64,000 bases of DNA from Paenibacillus sp. FSL R7-0337. Lineage in GTDB: Bacteria; Bacillota; Bacilli; Paenibacillales; Paenibacillaceae. Below are positions 1 to 7,634 of this stretch, piece after piece (positions within the stretch are counted from its first letter, which is position 1; each line of letters opens with the position of its first letter). The notes beneath the pieces are model-generated. The model did no database searches and was not told the origin of the DNA. It saw nothing but the letters and a program-made list of their open reading frames with translations. The DNA is taken from positions 6,572,001-6,636,000 of the forward strand of contig NZ_CP150218.1 in NCBI RefSeq assembly GCF_037969875.1. The letters are read 5' to 3'. Both the position numbers and the translations under genes were made by a program.

Positions 1-334
1 GGGAACTAATCCGGCTGTTGTAGATCCGCTCGGGACGGGAGGTCTGGGCTGCTGCTGTGCTGACCAATGCGTTCATAGCATTGGTGGTCTGCTTGTAGAG
101 CTGTGCGCTGGTGCCGATAGAGTCTATGGTGTAAGCGGCATAGCTCTTGGCCACAGCCAGGTCCTGCTTCAATTGGGCGGTTTCATTCACGGGTCCGGGG
201 TCAGCTGCGAAGGGGGCGGTATTCAGTTTAAGCTCAAGCGGGGGCTGGTACAGCCACAGACAGAGCAGCAGTCCGAACAATGGAGCAGTCAGGAGCATGA
301 AGAACCGGTTCACTCTTTTGACAGGAGTCATCAT
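1..334 (-). CDS. Membrane-anchored or secreted protein, N-terminal part (cut by window edge)
   Basis: The reading frame starts at ATG 334 (MMTPVKRVNRFF) and stays open to the window edge, so only the first 111 residues are visible. Residues 10-29 are a hydrophobic segment preceded by Lys/Arg, which fits a signal peptide or N-terminal anchor. The rest is polar and rich in Ala, Thr and Gln, probably helical. The start overlaps the stop of the upstream coiled-coil gene by 4 bp (ATGA), so the two genes are very likely co-transcribed and translationally coupled. I do not recognise the family from this part. From memory, similar N termini occur on phosphodiester glycosidase (NAGPA-domain) proteins of Paenibacillus, but that domain would lie outside the window and this is only a guess. 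Confidence 0.7.
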   Translation of the reverse strand, partial: MMTPVKRVNRFFMLLTAPLFGLLLCLWLYQPPLELKLNTAPFAADPGPVNETAQLKQDLAVAKSYAAYTIDSIGTSAQLYKQTTNAMNALVSTAAAQTSRPERIYNSRISS

Positions 335-738
335 TTCAGCAGATCCATCTCTTTCTTGAGCGTATCAAGCTGTTTCTTGACCTCGCTTAATTGCGTGTAC
401 AGCTTGTTGCTGTTGTCCGTCTTGTTGCTGGCATTATCCTTGGTGAAGGTCAGCAGCTCGTTGAATGTCTGCACGGTGCTCTGAAGCTCCTTCACTTGTT
501 CTGACAGGACGGCAATCTTGGACTCGTAGTCGGTCTTCAAAACGGTAAGCTGCTGCTGGCTTTGAGATCCAAGCTCGCTCAGCACCTGGTCTTTCAGATG
601 ATTGGTGTAGCTGTACACGGCATATATGCCGAGCGCGATCATCAGAATCCAGAACAGTAGAAACCATTTGACGGACGAGCCGCTTCTCTCTGCACTCCGG
701 CGAGAGTGTACCCGGGTCGATTCCGCTAGCGGTTGCAT
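331..738 (-). CDS. Small single-pass membrane protein with coiled-coil ectodomain
   Basis: This 135-aa protein has a basic N terminus (residues 1-24), one transmembrane helix at about residues 25-43 (WFLLFWILMIALGIYAVYS) and a long heptad-rich helix from about residue 48 to the end, dense in Leu, Gln, Lys and Glu. The topology suggests an N-in protein whose extracellular coiled coil acts as a spacer or oligomerisation device. A GAGGTGATG ribosome site lies just upstream of ATG 738. The stop overlaps the start of the next membrane protein by 4 bp, so the two products may work together at the cell surface. No specific function is recognised. Confidence 0.75.
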   Translation of the reverse strand: MQPLAESTRVHSRRSAERSGSSVKWFLLFWILMIALGIYAVYSYTNHLKDQVLSELGSQSQQQLTVLKTDYESKIAVLSEQVKELQSTVQTFNELLTFTKDNASNKTDNSNKLYTQLSEVKKQLDTLKKEMDLLK

Positions 739-836
739 TTCATCACCTCAAGCCATATTTTTTCAAGTTCTCATTCTATCAGACTTTCAGGTTTTTCGCA
801 AAAGTGAAAGAGCCGCGCAGAAACGACAAAAAGTAA

Positions 837-866
837 TTGCATCCTGTTAAACTACTGCGATACAAT
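837..866 (+). promoter_or_regulatory. Putative sigma-A promoter for the response regulator gene
   Basis: A -35 box TTGCAT (837-842) and a -10 box TACAAT (861-866) are separated by 18 nt. They are oriented toward the response regulator at 1022, which would leave a leader of about 150 nt. This is a sequence match only. Confidence 0.45.
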
Positions 867-957
867 TTCTATAGATTGGAATATCTGATGGACGTATTCA
901 AGGTAAAAGAAGGAAGAATAGACTTAGGACAGCATAGATCCTTGCTTGCGTGTTGAC

Positions 958-971
958 AGGAAACGCTTACA
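958..971 (+). promoter_or_regulatory. Possible CcpA (cre-like) site
   Basis: AGGAAACGCTTACA matches the Bacillota cre consensus TGWAANCGNTNWCA except at positions 1 and 3. It lies between the putative promoter and the response regulator, where CcpA binding would act as a roadblock. The match is weak and unsupported by other data. Confidence 0.25.
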
Positions 972-1021
972 GCGCTTTCCATTCTGGAAAATTATATAGA
1001 TAGCAGGAGGTCTGGGCATTA

Positions 1022-1678
1022 ATGACGAAGGTCTGGCAGGTGGTCATCGTGGGATGTCATCCCACAAGTATGCTGGGAACAAAATTAATACTGGAAGATG
1101 AGGAGGGACTGACGGTAGACGGAATGTACGCTACCTGGGAGGAATGTCTCGCGGGCATGGAGGAATCCCGGCCTGATCTGGTACTGAGTGATTATCAGAT
1201 GCATGATGGAACCGTAGAGGAGGTGCTGCCGGAAATGAAAAAAAGCTCACCGTGCTCCCACATTATTATCATGACGGAGGAGAACGATAAGGAAATATTC
1301 CTGCCCCTGATTGAACTGGGAGCGAGCGGGGTATTGTCGAAGGGAGCCACTCCGGGTCAGCTTCTGCAGATGATCCGCGGCATCCGCGAAGGGTTCCTCT
1401 CCATTCCGCTGGAGTGGATCGAAAAGGGCTTCCGTCCGGTAGCCTCCTCCAGAGGGCTGGAAGGTGTCTTGCAGCTGACACAGACTGAGATGTTCATCAT
1501 GGAACGCATTGTGCAAGGAATTACATACGACAAAATCGCACTTGAAATTGAAGTCAGCCGCCGTTCAATCGATAACTACCTGCGCAAGATTTATGTGAAG
1601 CTGGAAGTATCGACAAGAGCGCAGGCGATTGAGAAGTTCGCGCTTTTCTCAAGACAGAACAAGCAAATCTACGCATAA
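1022..1678 (+). CDS. NarL/FixJ-type response regulator with LuxR HTH
   Basis: This 218-aa transcription factor has an N-terminal receiver domain (about 6-125) and a C-terminal LuxR-type helix-turn-helix (about 148-212, with the typical LTQTE...IVQGITYDKIALEIEVSRRSIDNYLRKIYVKL run). The predicted phosphoacceptor is D57 (LVLSDYQMHDG). An AGGAGG ribosome site lies 11 nt before the ATG. No histidine kinase is adjacent, so it is an orphan here; the ComA/DegU type of organisation is common in Bacillota. The target genes cannot be told from sequence. The downstream aminotransferase begins 67 nt later and may be co-transcribed. Confidence 0.85.
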   Translation: MTKVWQVVIVGCHPTSMLGTKLILEDEEGLTVDGMYATWEECLAGMEESRPDLVLSDYQMHDGTVEEVLPEMKKSSPCSHIIIMTEENDKEIFLPLIELGASGVLSKGATPGQLLQMIRGIREGFLSIPLEWIEKGFRPVASSRGLEGVLQLTQTEMFIMERIVQGITYDKIALEIEVSRRSIDNYLRKIYVKLEVSTRAQAIEKFALFSRQNKQIYA

Positions 1679-1745
1679 TCCCTGTATTACGACATAATGG
1701 CGTCAGAACTGGAATATTCTTAAACCAGATAAAGGGGGGAAGCGT

Positions 1746-2963
1746 ATGAAGTATGAGTTTTCTTCGCGCGCACATACATTGTTATCTTCACCGCTGCTGA
1801 GTATCCGTAAGGAGACACGCCGGGGCACGCTGATCTCACTGGCAGAGGAGCTCCCGGCAGAAGAATTATTTCCGCTGTCATTGCTGTCTGAGGCGGCATC
1901 TACTGTTATCTCCACAGATGCAAGTGCGCTGCAGTACGGGGAGCCTGAGGGGTATGGCCCGCTCCGCGAATGGCTGACCGGAGATTGGCTCCGCAGCAAA
2001 GGAGTGGCGGTAGCCGAAGGCGGAGTGCTGCTGACAACGGGCAGTCAGCAGGCCATCGATCTGTTGTCCAGGGTGTATATCGATCCCGGGGATCATGTGC
2101 TGGTTGAGAATCCGACGTCTCCCGGTATTCTGCAGGCGCTGCGGATGCAAGGAGCCGTCATTATTCCGGTCCAGGGGGATGGGGATGGCCTGCTGCCGGA
2201 TCATCTGCGCCGAACGATCCGCAGCTATAGGCCCAAGATGCTGTTCGCTGCGCCAAGCTTCACCAATCCCAGCGGAGTGCTCTGGAGCCTTGCCCGGCGG
2301 CAAGAGATTCTGGAGCTGTGCATCTCACATAATGTGCTGATCGTAGAGGATGATTCCTACGGCGATCTGCACTTCCAGCGGAGTGAGGGCCATCCCTCCA
2401 AGAAATATCCTACTCTATACGCACTGGAGAATGTCAGCGAAGGCGGGCATGTGCTGTACATCGGCTCCTTCAGCAAGACTGTCGCGCCGGCGCTGCGGAC
2501 GGGCTGGGCGGCAGGAAGCCGCGAGCTGATCGGCATGATGGCTGCCGCCAAGCAGATGGCGGACTGGCAGTCCAGCTCGCTGAACCAGCGGCTGCTGCAT
2601 CATCTGCTCAGTGTATCGGCCTTTGATCTGCGGGAGCATATCACGCTGTTGAACCGCGAATACAATACCCGCCTGAAGCTGATGGCGGAGCTGCTGAAGC
2701 GTCCGGCCTGGAAAAACAGTGTCTACGACATGCCGGCCGGCGGCATGTTCCTCTGGGTATCGCTGCCCGAAGGGCTGGACGCGATGGCTTTGCTGCGTGC
2801 TTCGCTATCCAAGGGCGTAGCCTTCCTGCCTGGTCCGCTCTGTAGTGTAAGTGGCGGCTCAGACCGCATCCGGCTCAACTTCAGCCATCCCGGCCGGGAT
2901 GAGCTGCTGCTAGGGATGAACCTGATGAGTGAAGCGGTGACTGAGTTTACGGCCCGCAGCTAG
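1746..2963 (+). CDS. PLP-dependent aminotransferase, class I/II (MocR/LysN-like catalytic domain)
   Basis: This 405-aa fold-type I aminotransferase has the expected landmarks: the SALQYGEPEGYGPLREWL motif near residue 60, a TGSQQAIDLL cofactor-binding motif, the APSFTNPSG motif, a VEDDSYGDL aspartate that contacts the pyridine nitrogen, and GSFSKTVAPALRTGW, whose Lys is the Schiff-base residue. The C-terminal RLNFSH arginine should bind the substrate carboxylate. The sequence is closest to the catalytic part of MocR regulators and to 2-aminoadipate/aromatic aminotransferases, but it has no N-terminal GntR DNA-binding domain, so it should be a plain enzyme. The substrate is not predictable. 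An AAAGGGGG ribosome site precedes the ATG. Confidence 0.85.
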   Translation: MKYEFSSRAHTLLSSPLLSIRKETRRGTLISLAEELPAEELFPLSLLSEAASTVISTDASALQYGEPEGYGPLREWLTGDWLRSKGVAVAEGGVLLTTGSQQAIDLLSRVYIDPGDHVLVENPTSPGILQALRMQGAVIIPVQGDGDGLLPDHLRRTIRSYRPKMLFAAPSFTNPSGVLWSLARRQEILELCISHNVLIVEDDSYGDLHFQRSEGHPSKKYPTLYALENVSEGGHVLYIGSFSKTVAPALRTGWAAGSRELIGMMAAAKQMADWQSSSLNQRLLHHLLSVSAFDLREHITLLNREYNTRLKLMAELLKRPAWKNSVYDMPAGGMFLWVSLPEGLDAMALLRASLSKGVAFLPGPLCSVSGGSDRIRLNFSHPGRDELLLGMNLMSEAVTEFTARS

Positions 2964-3009
2964 GAAACCATCAAGAGCATGAATTATAGGGAGTCTTGTA
3001 GGAAGAGTG

Positions 3010-3040
3010 ACCGCTTGGCCTTGACGGCAGGCGGTTTTCT
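3010..3040 (+). terminator. Weak intrinsic terminator after the aminotransferase gene
   Basis: A short ACCGC/GCGGT stem (3010-3014 with 3031-3035) is followed by TTTTCTTT. It is positioned to end the aminotransferase transcript, but the stem is short and the spacer is long. Confidence 0.4.
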
Positions 3041-3205
3041 TTGGCTTTTTGGGGCCCCTGTAAATTACCTGAATCATCATCGAAGCTAAAACTCCACTTT
3101 GTGGGGTTATTTGGCGTGCAGGGGTCTATGAAGAACATGCGTCTAATCAATTGTGAAAAGAAACACAATAGAGACCAATGCCTATCAAAGGGGATGCATG
3201 TGGAA

Positions 3206-3907
3206 ATGCAAGCGATGGAGAATGTACTGGAGTGCAGGAATGTAACGAAACGCTATGGGAAGAAGACCGCGCTAGACCAACTCAGTCTGACGATTCCCAC
3301 AGGTAGAATCGTAGGGCTGCTCGGGCCTAACGGGGCGGGAAAGACGACGCTGATGAAGCTGATAGTCACTCTGCTACGGGATTATAAAGGCAGCCTTACG
3401 GTCAGCGGCATACGCCCCGGCCTGAAAACCAAAAAAATGGTGTCTTATCTGCCGGACCGTGAATTCCTGTATCCATGGATGTCGATTGAAGAGAGCATTG
3501 CTTTTTTTGATCACTCGTTTGCCGACTTTCAGCGGGAGAAGGCGTATAGCATGATTGCAGAGCTGGGACTGAATCTGCAGGATAAAGTGAAGTCTCTGTC
3601 CAAAGGGATGCAGGAGCGGGTGAGTATCTCGCTGGTGTTCGCGCGCAAGGCCCGGCTGTTCGTCCTGGACGAGCCGCTGGCGGCGGTGGACCCTTCCACA
3701 CGGGATAAGATTATAAGGATTATTCTGGATAACTTCGACCCGGACAGCTCGATTCTGATTAGTACGCATCTGATCCACGATGTCGAGAGCCTGTTCACGG
3801 ATGTGGTGTTCGTGAATGACGGCAAGGTGCTGCTGCAGGGGAGCGTGGAGGAGCTGCGGCGGGAACATGGTGTGCCGATTGAGGAGTTATTCAAACGTCT
3901 GATTTGA
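3206..3907 (+). CDS. ABC transporter ATP-binding protein
   Basis: This nucleotide-binding subunit has Walker A (LLGPNGAGKTTL), the LSKGMQERVSISL signature and Walker B (LFVLDEPLAAVDP), followed by the H-loop in STHLIHD. At about 233 aa it contains a single ATPase domain. The frame is open further upstream, but homology-like sequence (LECRNVTKRYG) begins only here. ATG 3206 stands 12 nt after AAAGGGG, while ATG 3194 and 3215 are alternatives. With the permease 31 nt downstream it forms a two-component export-type ABC system resembling the YtrB/BcrA-type pairs of Bacillota. Substrate unknown. Confidence 0.85.
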   Translation: MQAMENVLECRNVTKRYGKKTALDQLSLTIPTGRIVGLLGPNGAGKTTLMKLIVTLLRDYKGSLTVSGIRPGLKTKKMVSYLPDREFLYPWMSIEESIAFFDHSFADFQREKAYSMIAELGLNLQDKVKSLSKGMQERVSISLVFARKARLFVLDEPLAAVDPSTRDKIIRIILDNFDPDSSILISTHLIHDVESLFTDVVFVNDGKVLLQGSVEELRREHGVPIEELFKRLI

Positions 3908-3938
3908 TCTTCTAAAGACAAGAAAAGGGGAGAACATC

Positions 3939-4712
3939 ATGGTTCAATGGCATCAATTCAAGCTGGAATGCCGGAAGCATTTCGCTGTATTTGCTATCTT
4001 CACCGCCTTGAGCGGTCTGGCTAATATATATTTTCTGTTTGACCGGGGACAGGATATGGCCTTCGTCTTTCTGCTGGTAAATATGGTGATAGGCATTCTG
4101 TTGCCGGTCTATATCTACATGGACTATTACAAGGAGTTCTTCACGGGGACGATGCCGGTTAACCATCTGCTGCCGCTGCGAACCTCTGCGCTCTTCGGTG
4201 TGAAGTCTGCTGTCTTCATGCTGGGTCTTACCGCAGTCTGGTCTACCACTTTGCTGGATGTCTTCTTGAATCCCGAAGGACTGTATCAGCTGCGGATCGC
4301 ACACTCCACAAGTCCCGCGCTGGGCATCTCCTACTTCATACTCTCCAAGCTGTGCAGCCTTCCGGCAGGCCTGGCGCTGATTGGTCTGGCCCTGGCAGCT
4401 GCCAAAAGATTCCGTAAGCCTGCGCTGAGCCACCTCTGCATTGCTGCCCTCATCGTCCTTGTTACCGGCATCCAGTTCGCTCTGGTGATCCGGGGGAGCC
4501 AGCATTTCAGTATCGGTTCCTCAGCCGCGGCCAGCTTCAAGCAATATGCGAATCTGCTTACGGTTAGCCCGGCGGGGCGGGAGCAGCCGTCCAACATTAA
4601 CGAGACCATTAACTGGCTGTCGGTCGGCATGAACCTGCTGGTGGCGCTGCTGGCCGGAGCTGCGGGCAGTGCGCTCTTGAACGGGCGCAAATATGAGCTT
4701 CACGGAAAATGA
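3939..4712 (+). CDS. ABC transporter permease, six-helix type
   Basis: This 257-aa hydrophobic protein has about six transmembrane segments: roughly residues 16-32, 42-62, 86-105, 127-150, 165-185 and 228-247. It has no signal peptide and no ATPase motifs, as expected for the membrane partner of the ATP-binding protein immediately upstream. An AAAAGGGGAG ribosome site lies before the ATG. Its sequence family is poorly conserved, so the transported substrate cannot be inferred. It ends about 80 nt before the beta-glucoside leader, which starts a new transcription unit. Confidence 0.75.
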   Translation: MVQWHQFKLECRKHFAVFAIFTALSGLANIYFLFDRGQDMAFVFLLVNMVIGILLPVYIYMDYYKEFFTGTMPVNHLLPLRTSALFGVKSAVFMLGLTAVWSTTLLDVFLNPEGLYQLRIAHSTSPALGISYFILSKLCSLPAGLALIGLALAAAKRFRKPALSHLCIAALIVLVTGIQFALVIRGSQHFSIGSSAAASFKQYANLLTVSPAGREQPSNINETINWLSVGMNLLVALLAGAAGSALLNGRKYELHGK

Positions 4713-4724
4713 TCGCATTTTCAT

Positions 4725-4753
4725 TTGAAATTTACCGGATGCTATGTTAGGCT
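4725..4753 (+). promoter_or_regulatory. Possible promoter of the beta-glucosidase unit
   Basis: TTGAAA (4725-4730) and TAGGCT (4748-4753) are spaced by 17 nt and sit about 40 nt upstream of the first RAT antiterminator. The -10 box is poor, so this is tentative; position is the main argument. Confidence 0.3.
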
Positions 4754-4790
4754 GGAGTCAATTAAATCTTCCATAAACACATCGTTTACC

Positions 4791-4820
4791 GGATTGTTAC
4801 TGGCCGTGCCAGGCAAAACC
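4791..4820 (+). promoter_or_regulatory. RAT antiterminator 1 (LicT/BglG target) in the bglA leader
   Basis: The stretch begins GGATTGTTACTG and ends CAGGCAAAACC, the two conserved sides of the ribonucleic antiterminator of the BglG/SacY/LicT family. Its 3' side overlaps the first arm of the terminator at 4815-4888. LicT binding should therefore stabilise the RAT hairpin and prevent terminator folding. This is a strong consensus match, supported by a LicT gene 1.8 kb away. Confidence 0.9.
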
Positions 4821-4888
4821 TAAACTGATGGTGACTGATTTGAACCCGTTCGCCGGGCTCGATGATCTTGCCAGAGGTTTAGGTTTTT
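4815..4888 (+). terminator. Conditional terminator in the bglA leader
   Basis: AAAACCTAAAC (4815-4825) pairs with GTTTAGGTTTT (4877-4887), followed by a T run. The first arm overlaps RAT 1, so termination is the default and LicT binding relieves it. Confidence 0.85.
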
Positions 4889-4937
4889 CTGTTATATGGG
4901 CCATGCAGAAACATCATAATGAAAAGGGGTAAGGACT

Positions 4938-6395
4938 ATGGCTACAGTACTTAACGGATTTCCTGAGCATTTCTTATGGGGCGGCGCAACCGCTGCCAAT
5001 CAGCTGGAGGGGGCTTTTGATCAGGGCGGCAAAGGGCTGTCTACGGCAGATATGATCGCCTTCGTGCCTAAGGATAAGCGCAAGGGGGATCATTCCATGG
5101 AGATCTCCTCGGAGCGGATCGCCCGGATTCTTGCCGGAGAGACGGATGACTGGTTCCCGAAACGTGAAGGCGTTGACTTTTATCACCGCTACAAGGAGGA
5201 CATTGCACTATTCGCCGAAATGGGCTTCAAGGTGTTCCGGCTGTCGATTAACTGGGCCCGGATCTTCCCGAACGGTGATGACGCCGAGCCTAACGAGCAG
5301 GGTCTGCAATTCTACGACGATGTATTCGATGAACTGCTGAAATACGGCATTGAGCCGCTGGTTACCCTCTCGCACTATGAGACACCGCTCGGTCTTACAC
5401 AGAAATATAACGGCTGGGCCAGCCGTGAAGTCATCGGATTCTATGTGAAGTATGCTGAGAATGTATTTACCCGTTACCGGAATAAAGTAAAGTACTGGCT
5501 GACCTTTAACGAGATCAATGTCATGCTGTTCAGCCCGTATACCGGCGGCGGTATTCTTACAGACCGCGTGGAGAACAAGCTGCAAGCGGTCTTTCAAGGT
5601 CTGCACCATCAGTTTGTAGCAAGCGCTCTGGTTACCAAGCTGGGACATGAGATTATTCCGGGCTCACAGATCGGCTGTATGCTGGCCCGTATGGAGAGCT
5701 ACGCGCATACCTGCAATCCGGCGGATGTGCGTAAGAGACAGCAGGAGGACCAGCTGAATCTGTTCTTCACGGATGTGCATGCACGCGGCAAGTACCCGCG
5801 TTATATGAACCGTTATTTTGCTGAGAATCAGATTGAGATTGTCCGTGAGCCGGGGGATGATGAGCTGCTTGCTGCGAATACAGTAGATTTCATCTCGTTC
5901 AGTTATTATATGACGCTCACTGTGTCTGCAGGTCCGGAGGGTGAGGCCACGGAAGGGAATCTGCTGGGCGGTATCAAAAACCCGTATTTGAAAGCCTCCG
6001 ACTGGGGCTGGCAGATTGATCCTGTAGGGCTGCGCATTACCCTGAATAACCTGTACGACCGGTACCAAAAGCCGTTGTTCATTGTGGAGAACGGACTGGG
6101 CGCCTATGACAAGGTGGAGGAAGACGGATCGATCCATGACCACTACCGGATTGATTATTTGCGGGAACACATCAAGGAGATGAAGGAAGCGGTAAAGGAT
6201 GGCGTGGAGCTGCTGGGCTATACGGCCTGGGGCCCGATTGACCTGGTGAGCATGTCGACTTCGGAGATGTCCAAGCGCTACGGCTTCATTTATGTAGACC
6301 TGGATGACACGGGAAGCGGCACGCTGAACCGCAGCAAGAAGGATTCGTTTGAGTGGTACAAGCAGGTCATTTCGTCGAACGGTGAAATATTGTAG
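4938..6395 (+). CDS. bglA: 6-phospho-beta-glucosidase, GH1
   Basis: This 485-aa cytoplasmic GH1 enzyme should hydrolyse phosphorylated beta-glucosides (cellobiose-6-P, salicin-6-P, arbutin-6-P) delivered by the PTS permease encoded downstream. The N-terminal GH1 signature FLWGGATAANQLEG is present. The acid/base is E192 in TFNEIN and the nucleophile is E384 in IVENGLG. The C-terminal MSKRYGFIYVD region is typical of phospho-glucosidases, as opposed to plain beta-glucosidases. An AAAAGGGG site precedes the ATG. Expression is expected to need LicT at the RAT/terminator just upstream. The symbol follows common usage; bglH is equally possible. Confidence 0.9.
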   Translation: MATVLNGFPEHFLWGGATAANQLEGAFDQGGKGLSTADMIAFVPKDKRKGDHSMEISSERIARILAGETDDWFPKREGVDFYHRYKEDIALFAEMGFKVFRLSINWARIFPNGDDAEPNEQGLQFYDDVFDELLKYGIEPLVTLSHYETPLGLTQKYNGWASREVIGFYVKYAENVFTRYRNKVKYWLTFNEINVMLFSPYTGGGILTDRVENKLQAVFQGLHHQFVASALVTKLGHEIIPGSQIGCMLARMESYAHTCNPADVRKRQQEDQLNLFFTDVHARGKYPRYMNRYFAENQIEIVREPGDDELLAANTVDFISFSYYMTLTVSAGPEGEATEGNLLGGIKNPYLKASDWGWQIDPVGLRITLNNLYDRYQKPLFIVENGLGAYDKVEEDGSIHDHYRIDYLREHIKEMKEAVKDGVELLGYTAWGPIDLVSMSTSEMSKRYGFIYVDLDDTGSGTLNRSKKDSFEWYKQVISSNGEIL

Positions 6396-6430
6396 TTGAA
6401 ATGGGGCAAGCTTAAGAAGCACAGGCCTTA

Positions 6431-6444
6431 ATAAACCGTTTTCA
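6431..6444 (+). promoter_or_regulatory. Possible cre site upstream of licT
   Basis: ATAAACCGTTTTCA matches the cre consensus except for the leading TG. It lies just upstream of the licT promoter. Beta-glucoside operons in Bacillota are commonly under CcpA control, which makes the match plausible but not proven. Confidence 0.3.
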
Positions 6445-6452
6445 TAAAAGTG

Positions 6453-6481
6453 TTGTCATATTTACAATGATATGCTAAGAT
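6453..6481 (+). promoter_or_regulatory. Putative sigma-A promoter of licT-bglP
   Basis: TTGTCA (6453-6458), a 17-nt spacer and TAAGAT (6476-6481) form a good vegetative promoter. Its start would fall just upstream of RAT 2 at 6503, leaving the antiterminator near the 5' end of the transcript. Confidence 0.6.
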
Positions 6482-6502
6482 GCTGCTACAGGTAGAATAA
6501 CT

Positions 6503-6531
6503 GGATTGTTACTGTTCATTCAGGCAAAACC
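6503..6531 (+). promoter_or_regulatory. RAT antiterminator 2 in the licT leader
   Basis: GGATTGTTACTG at the 5' side and CAGGCAAAACC at the 3' side match the BglG-family RAT consensus. It overlaps the terminator at 6522-6575, so LicT is predicted to control its own synthesis by antitermination. Confidence 0.9.
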
Positions 6532-6575
6532 AGAAACGGGCACTCTTTTGATGCCGTTTTGGTTTTGCCTTTTTT
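6522..6575 (+). terminator. Conditional terminator in the licT leader
   Basis: A long stem pairs the AGGCAAAACC side (from 6522) with GGTTTTGCCT (6561-6570) and is followed by a T run. The first arm is shared with RAT 2. Confidence 0.85.
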
Positions 6576-6642
6576 CACACAATAATGTTGTATCCCCGCG
6601 TGGTGGGGGGATTTTATTACTCTGACGGTGTAAGGTGATGGA

Positions 6643-7494
6643 ATGAAAATTGCTAAGGTGCTCAACAACAATGTGGTCACCGTACTCGATGCCAGCGGGA
6701 AGGAACGGGTCGTCATGGGCCGCGGAATCGCCTTCAAAAAGCAGCCCGGGGATGACGTTGAGGATGCCCAGGTTGAGAAAGTATTCGCCCTGGAGAATAA
6801 AGAAGGTTCACAGAAGCTGATGTCGCTTCTCTCGGAGATCCCGCTGGAATATGTGGAATGCACCGATGAAGTGATCCGTTATGCCGAGACGGTGCTCGGG
6901 GAGAAGCTGCATGACAGCATCTATATCTCACTGACGGACCATATCCATTTCGCCATCGACCGTCACCGTCAGGGGCTTCAAATCAAGAATGCGCTGCTGT
7001 GGGAAATCAAGCGGATGTACCGCAAGGAGTTCTCCATTGGACTCAAGGCGCTGCAAATTATCGAGGAACGGCTGGGTGTTCTCCTGCCGGAGGACGAGTG
7101 CGCTTTCATCGCGATGCATCTGGTGAATGCGCAGATGAACGGTGAGATGCGGGAGACGGTAAGCATCACGAATATCGTGAAGGACATCTTGAATATTGTC
7201 CGGCGGAGCTTCCTCATTGAGCTGGATGAAGAATCACTGGGGTATTACCGCTTCCTGACCCATCTGAAGTTCTTTGCGCAGCGGGTGGTCCAAGGCACTC
7301 CGATGGAAGAGCGGGACCAGGATCATGCACTGCATGATCTGGTCATGAAGCAGTACCCTGCTGCCCATGCGGTTGCGGTGAAGATAGCGGACTATACCCG
7401 CAAGATATACAAAAGGGTCTTGTCCAAGGAAGAAATATTGTATCTGACCATTCATATTGAACGGATTATCCGCAATGAGGAAATAACAGAATAA
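6643..7494 (+). CDS. licT: BglG-family transcriptional antiterminator LicT
   Basis: This 283-aa RNA-binding regulator has an N-terminal CAT domain (about residues 1-58, with KIAKVLNNNVV and GRGIAFKKQPGD) followed by two PTS regulation domains. PRD1 (about 65-170) contains the histidines in LTDHIHFAIDRH and FIAMHLVNA. PRD2 (about 172-280) contains those in FLTHLKFFAQR and LTIHIERI. Phosphorylation of these histidines by EIIB or HPr should switch dimerisation. Its targets are the three RATs at 4791, 6503 and 7504, one of them in its own leader. TAAGGTGATG precedes the ATG. Confidence 0.93.
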   Translation: MKIAKVLNNNVVTVLDASGKERVVMGRGIAFKKQPGDDVEDAQVEKVFALENKEGSQKLMSLLSEIPLEYVECTDEVIRYAETVLGEKLHDSIYISLTDHIHFAIDRHRQGLQIKNALLWEIKRMYRKEFSIGLKALQIIEERLGVLLPEDECAFIAMHLVNAQMNGEMRETVSITNIVKDILNIVRRSFLIELDEESLGYYRFLTHLKFFAQRVVQGTPMEERDQDHALHDLVMKQYPAAHAVAVKIADYTRKIYKRVLSKEEILYLTIHIERIIRNEEITE

Positions 7495-7503
7495 TGTGGT
7501 GCA

Positions 7504-7532
7504 GGATTGCTACTCGGTACAGAGGCAAAACC
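7504..7532 (+). promoter_or_regulatory. RAT antiterminator 3, between licT and bglP
   Basis: GGATTGCTACT and AGAGGCAAAACC form the two sides of a RAT with small deviations from the consensus in its centre. It begins only 10 nt after the licT stop, which leaves no room for a promoter. It must therefore act on read-through transcripts from licT. Confidence 0.85.
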
Positions 7533-7599
7533 TAAACCCGGACAGTGCTGGAGGCAGAAGACTGCCTTTCCCCGCTGATCGGCGTTTAGGTTTTTTTTT
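7527..7599 (+). terminator. Conditional terminator between licT and bglP
   Basis: AAAACCTAAAC (7527-7537) pairs with GTTTAGGTTTT (7584-7594), and the T run extends to 7599. The arms are identical to those of the bglA leader terminator although the loops differ, showing that the leaders share an origin or constraint. Confidence 0.85.
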
Positions 7600-7634
7600 G
7601 CGGAAAACATACTATAGCTAAGGAGCAACATCTT

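Larger units (their letters stand above)
739..1021. other. Divergent intergenic region
   Basis: These 283 bases separate the leftward membrane-protein operon from the rightward response-regulator gene. They hold a plausible sigma-A promoter at 837-866 and a catabolite-responsive-element-like site at 958-971, both listed separately. No open reading frame or structured RNA was recognised. Confidence 0.6.

Noticed and set aside
739..1021. Riboswitch or T-box leader before the response regulator
   Set aside because: No T-box motif, no tandem hairpins ending in a terminator and no known aptamer signature were seen.
3041..3205. N-terminal extension of the ABC ATPase from 3041
   Set aside because: The extra residues lack similarity to ABC ATPases, overlap the terminator of the preceding gene and have no ribosome site.
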